Source: Arthrobacter sp. D5-1
Lineage (GTDB): Bacteria; Actinomycetota; Actinomycetes; Actinomycetales; Micrococcaceae
Direction: 5' to 3'
Length of the DNA: 64,000 nucleotides
NCBI RefSeq assembly: GCF_017357425.1
Contig: NZ_CP014573.1
Span: 1 to 64,000 of the forward strand
How positions within the stretch are numbered: position 1 is the first letter of the stretch; every line of letters starts with the position of its first letter. The notes under the pieces are model-generated. The model saw nothing but the letters and a program-made list of their open reading frames with translations. It was not told the origin of the DNA and did no database searches. Positions 60,631-64,000 of this stretch are shown here, one piece after another. The position numbers and the translations under genes are program-made.

Positions 60631-63191
60631 TGCGCTTCACTCTCAAGGACTACCAGGTGGACGCTGTCGGGGACACCTTGGCAGAGCTGACCGATGCACG
60701 CGAGTTCTACCACGGCGCGCGGAAGCGGGTTTCGTCGGTAGCACTCACAGCCACGACTGGTGCCGGCAAAACGGTGATGGCGGCAGGGGTTATTGAAGCG
60801 CTTTTTTGGGGGAGCGAGGACTTCGAAACCGTCCCTGATCCAGGTGCGGTCGTATTGTGGTTCAGCGACGATCCCTCATTGAACCAGCAGACCAGGTATC
60901 GCCTGGAGCAAGCTTCTGACCGACTCCGCAACCGGCTGGTCACGGTCGAACATCCGTTTAGATACCGGAAGCTGCAGCCCGGGCATGTGTACTTCCTCAA
61001 TACCTCTAAGCTGTCACGGAATAGTCTGCTGGTACGGGGTCACGATGCTGCTGACGCCCTGCCGGGCATGGAATCAAACCCGGACACTGTGCCATTCACG
61101 TTTTGGGACACGCTGCGAAACACCATTGAGGATGAGAGCACCACGCTGTACATGGTGCTTGATGAGGCTCACCGAGGTATGGGACGGAGGGCATCATCTG
61201 ACACGCCTACTATCGTGAAGCGTCTCATCAACGGTCACGGCTCCGTTCCGCCTGTTCCGATCGTTTGGGGTATCTCTGCGACGGTAAAGCGGTTCGAGGA
61301 CTCCATGAGTGCTGCCGAAGTGCAGGACAACCGGGTGCATCTTCGGACCATTACCGTGGATCCTGTTCGGATTCAGGAGTCGGGGCTCCTCAAAGATGAC
61401 ATCGTCCTCGACTTCCCCGCAGAGACGGGAGACTTTAACACCGTTCTCCTGCGGCGCGGCGTTCGTAAGGTGAAGGAGATGTCGGCGGCCTGGGCGGCAT
61501 ACGCCGCCGCACAAAATGACCATGACCCCATTGCGCCCCTACTGGTTTTGCAAGTGCCGAACAAGCCTTCACCGACAGAGGTGGCCTCTGCCATTGATGT
61601 CATCCGGCATGAATGGCCCGAGATCGGCTCCGAGGCGTTCGCGCACGTCTTTGGTGAACATACTGCTCAAACTTTCGGTGCGCACAACGTCCCCTACATC
61701 TCACCGGAACGAGTGCAGGACGCTGCCTATATTCGGGTGATATTGGCTAAGGATGCCATCAGCACAGGTTGGGACTGTCCGCGTGCAGAGGTAATGGTTT
61801 CCTTCCGTCCAGCCGAGGATGAAACACACATCACCCAGCTTTTGGGCCGGATGATACGTACCCCTCTCGCGCGTCGAGTTGAGGGTGACGACGTCCTAAA
61901 CAGTGTCGAGTGCATCCTTCCACGGTTTAACAAAGCCACGGCCAGCCGCGTGCTTGAGCAGATCATGGGCAATGACCTCAGCGAAACCGGAACTGGAACC
62001 GGTCAGCGTGTTCTGATCGACCCGCAGCTCATGAGGCCGAACGAAAGGGTTCCTGATTCGGTGTGGGCGCTGTTCGCCGAACTCCCTGCCGAAACGTTGC
62101 CCCGTAAGCATGCGAACCCAATGAAGCGCCTGACCTCTCTGGCTCATGCGCTGGCGGCGGATGGCTTGGTGCCGGAGGCGGGGCGGATAGCTCATGAGCG
62201 CCTGCACGGGGTCCTCAACGGGCTGTCTGCGCAGTACCGGAACGAGCTCGAGAAAGCCGAGTCGGACGTGCGGACTGTAGCCGGCGGCACTGTCCGCGGA
62301 CACGCGCGCTACGGTCTAAGGGCCGACGAAACCTGGACTGAGGCGGCGGATGACCGCGCCATCCAGGAAGCATTCCGTCATGCCACACGAACAGTGACCC
62401 CAGACATCGCGCGCACCTACGTAGACCACCTTGCAGCAGACGCCGAGGACGAGGATGTTCTCCGTGACGCTCACGTACGCGTGGCAGGGCTCGCGATGCT
62501 GCCGCAGACCCGGCCATCGCTGGATGCGGCTGCCGATCTGCTCTCGTCGGAGTGGTTGGGCAAGCACCGCGTAGCCATCAAGACGCTGTCGGAGTCCCGT
62601 CAAAGCTTGTATGCGGAGATTACGGCCATGAGCACGGACCCTCAGCTGATTTCCATGGCGTTGCCCAAAAACCGACAGGAGGAAACGCGCCGGGCCGTGG
62701 GCGACGCAACCCAGATACTCGACCAGCGCCCGCTCCACCTGCTCTCGGACGAAGATGGCATGTTCCCAGTAGGGAAACTTAACCCCGACGAGATTCAGGT
62801 GCTCGATACCGAAATTCAACGCGGCGACCTACTCGCCTGGTATCGCAACCCTACCGGCGGCCGCGACTCGATGAGCATCGCCTATCAGGACGTCCACGGA
62901 GCCTGGAGGACACTCAGACCCGACTTCCTCTTCTTTGTCACCACTAGTCACGGTGTACGAGCCAGCATCGTCGATCCTCATGGGTCGTGGCTACCCGATG
63001 CACTGCCCAAGCTACGGGGCCTAGCGCGATTCGCAGAGGTCTACGGCGAGAGTTTTCATCGCATCGAGTCAATTTCTCGCATAGATGGAGAACTGCGTGT
63101 CCTCGACTTCACCTTGCCGGAAATACGGAAAATTGTCTTGGATGCGATAGATGCAGACTCTGCCTACCGCGAGTCTGCTGTGGCGTACTGA
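60630..63191 (+). CDS. res: Type III restriction enzyme helicase/nuclease (Res)
   Basis: An 853-residue SF2 helicase that cuts unmodified DNA with Mod. Motif I TTGAGKT is at 42-48, DEAH in MVLDEAHRGMG near 178, motif III in GISAT, and motif VI in QLLGRMIRTPLARR. The C-terminal domain has RPDFLFFVTTSHGVRASIVD, where the endonuclease PD-x-(D/E)xK pattern reads VDPHG, a variant I have seen in some Res-like proteins. It is expected to be active if that variant is catalytic. Immediately downstream of mod. Confidence 0.92.
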   Translation: MRFTLKDYQVDAVGDTLAELTDAREFYHGARKRVSSVALTATTGAGKTVMAAGVIEALFWGSEDFETVPDPGAVVLWFSDDPSLNQQTRYRLEQASDRLRNRLVTVEHPFRYRKLQPGHVYFLNTSKLSRNSLLVRGHDAADALPGMESNPDTVPFTFWDTLRNTIEDESTTLYMVLDEAHRGMGRRASSDTPTIVKRLINGHGSVPPVPIVWGISATVKRFEDSMSAAEVQDNRVHLRTITVDPVRIQESGLLKDDIVLDFPAETGDFNTVLLRRGVRKVKEMSAAWAAYAAAQNDHDPIAPLLVLQVPNKPSPTEVASAIDVIRHEWPEIGSEAFAHVFGEHTAQTFGAHNVPYISPERVQDAAYIRVILAKDAISTGWDCPRAEVMVSFRPAEDETHITQLLGRMIRTPLARRVEGDDVLNSVECILPRFNKATASRVLEQIMGNDLSETGTGTGQRVLIDPQLMRPNERVPDSVWALFAELPAETLPRKHANPMKRLTSLAHALAADGLVPEAGRIAHERLHGVLNGLSAQYRNELEKAESDVRTVAGGTVRGHARYGLRADETWTEAADDRAIQEAFRHATRTVTPDIARTYVDHLAADAEDEDVLRDAHVRVAGLAMLPQTRPSLDAAADLLSSEWLGKHRVAIKTLSESRQSLYAEITAMSTDPQLISMALPKNRQEETRRAVGDATQILDQRPLHLLSDEDGMFPVGKLNPDEIQVLDTEIQRGDLLAWYRNPTGGRDSMSIAYQDVHGAWRTLRPDFLFFVTTSHGVRASIVDPHGSWLPDALPKLRGLARFAEVYGESFHRIESISRIDGELRVLDFTLPEIRKIVLDAIDADSAYRESAVAY

Positions 63192-63230
63192 TCTTAAGAG
63201 CACCGCAATATGCGGCGGGACGGACTGAGC

Positions 63231-63503
63231 ATGGACCCCAAGTACCTTGAAGCACTTTTCGCTAAGTACCCCGAGCGGCTGACGCCTCAGCACCTCGAAG
63301 AACTCTTCGGGCTATCCCGAAACACTGTGTACCGGTGGCTCCAAAACGGAGTGATTCCTGCTTACCAGGTCGAGAAGACGTGGTTGATTGCCAGAGATCA
63401 GGTCAAGGATTGGGTCTGGGAAAACCGGAACACACTTAGGACGGGTCAGGCGCCGGAAGTGATCGAGGACCAGGCCCAGAGCGAAGCGGCTGAGCAGCTG
63501 TAA
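63231..63503 (+). CDS. Small MerR/excisionase-type HTH protein
   Basis: A 90-residue protein. ERLTPQHLEELFGLSRNTVY, then RWLQNGVIPAYQVEKTWLIA is the winged HTH of the MerR/Xis type (HTH_17), which recognises the codon-like pattern G-V-I-P and W. It lies 40 bases after res, so it may regulate the restriction genes or guide another protein to DNA. ATG at 63231 preferred over the frame from 63210. Confidence 0.75.
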   Translation: MDPKYLEALFAKYPERLTPQHLEELFGLSRNTVYRWLQNGVIPAYQVEKTWLIARDQVKDWVWENRNTLRTGQAPEVIEDQAQSEAAEQL

Positions 63504-63562
63504 GGATGGCACATACAGAGTTGTCGGGACGGAATGGTTCCCAAAGAACGGAAGGCTAGAAC

Positions 63563-64000
63563 GTGAGTGTCGATCCCCAGCGGATATCCCCTGAAGATCT
63601 CCGCACGCTGGTCACCGAAATACGTAACGGGAGCTCCCGGCGGAGCGGTTCGGAACCTGATCTTCGGGGTACACCGTGGGATCCTGCCGTAGCTGAACCG
63701 GACATGTCTTGGGACGATATCAGGGCGCAGATAGCGCGAGAACAGTTGGAAGTAGACGAAAAGTTGCGCTCGAAGGAGCCCATCTTCGTCATCACCGCAA
63801 GTGGATCTCGACGGGTTCACCTCGCCGAATGCTTTCATGTCCGGCATGTCCTTGACCGGAAGCAGGCCTGGGCACATGTGCTCAATGGCGACGGGGAACT
63901 AACGCTAAATCACCTGTCGCTGGTCTACGCTCAGCCACACATCCTCAGCAGGACGGAAGTAGAACAGCTAAATAGCTATGTCGCGTGCCAGGTTTGCTCT
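63563..64000 (+). CDS. Unknown gene after the type III system, cut by window end
   Basis: A GTG at 63563 follows GGAAGG by 7 bases and opens a frame with no stop through base 64000 (146 codons seen). After a polar N-terminus (DPQRISPEDLRTLVTEIR) comes IFVITASGSRRVHLAECFHV, then at the end YVACQVCS. Paired Cys and His residues (HLAECFH ... CQVC) suggest a zinc-binding fold. Same direction and close to the HTH gene, so it is probably part of the same operon. Family unknown; C-terminus not visible. Confidence 0.7.
   Translation, partial: MSVDPQRISPEDLRTLVTEIRNGSSRRSGSEPDLRGTPWDPAVAEPDMSWDDIRAQIAREQLEVDEKLRSKEPIFVITASGSRRVHLAECFHVRHVLDRKQAWAHVLNGDGELTLNHLSLVYAQPHILSRTEVEQLNSYVACQVCS

Noticed and set aside
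1..64000. tRNA and rRNA genes
   Set aside because: No cloverleaf-forming stretch with conserved TPsiC arm or rRNA-like block was noticed; consistent with a plasmid accessory region, though no covariance search was run.

Overview
The window looks like part of a large conjugative plasmid from a high-GC Gram-positive bacterium, most likely an Arthrobacter/Paenarthrobacter-type actinobacterium. This is inferred from the high GC content, frequent GTG/TTG starts, actinobacterial-style conjugation genes (DUF4913, SCO6880-like, small TM pilin-like protein), several partition genes, a putative replication protein and no rRNA or tRNA genes. No database search was possible, so the taxon is an inference.

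Layout. 1-5.5 kb: the end of a ParB-type partition gene, a repeat element, and a mobilisation module (mobC, relaxase, long helical accessory protein) carrying frameshifts. 5.9-11.6 kb: a CsbD-like stress protein, an MFS exporter fused at its start to a broken PAS gene, an Lrp-type regulator divergent from a frameshifted alanine dehydrogenase, small unknowns and an HtaA-domain protein. 11.7-31.4 kb: a catabolic island. It encodes a glutamine-synthetase-like gamma-glutamyl ligase, gamma-glutamyl hydrolase, two aldehyde dehydrogenases, APC permease, class III aminotransferase, alcohol dehydrogenase, SDR, M20 amidohydrolase, a P450 with its own ferredoxin and ferredoxin reductase, a separate diflavin reductase and a PucR-type regulator. 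32.4-43.8 kb: a compact type IV secretion/conjugation operon on the minus strand. 44-53 kb: plasmid maintenance (regulator/membrane pair, putative Rep, IS481 insertion, ParA plus small ribbon-helix-helix partner with palindromic repeats, serine resolvase). 53.8-64 kb: a defence island with two abortive-infection type proteins, two unknown membrane proteins and a type III restriction-modification system followed by a gene running off the window.

How the genes fit together. The island has counterparts for most steps of the putrescine (Puu) route: uptake, gamma-glutamylation, aldehyde oxidation, gamma-glutamyl hydrolysis and transamination. No FAD amine oxidase of the PuuB kind is visible; a P450 redox system sits where it would be expected. 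A shared 17-bp palindrome (ATGTGC-N5-GCACAT) lies upstream of the two minus-strand operons and suggests one regulator, perhaps the PucR protein, controls both. I regard this P450-containing gamma-glutamylation island as the most interesting content. Several genes (mobC, relaxase, ald, PAS) are broken by single-base indels, mostly in short C or G runs, so some breaks may be sequencing errors rather than true pseudogenes.
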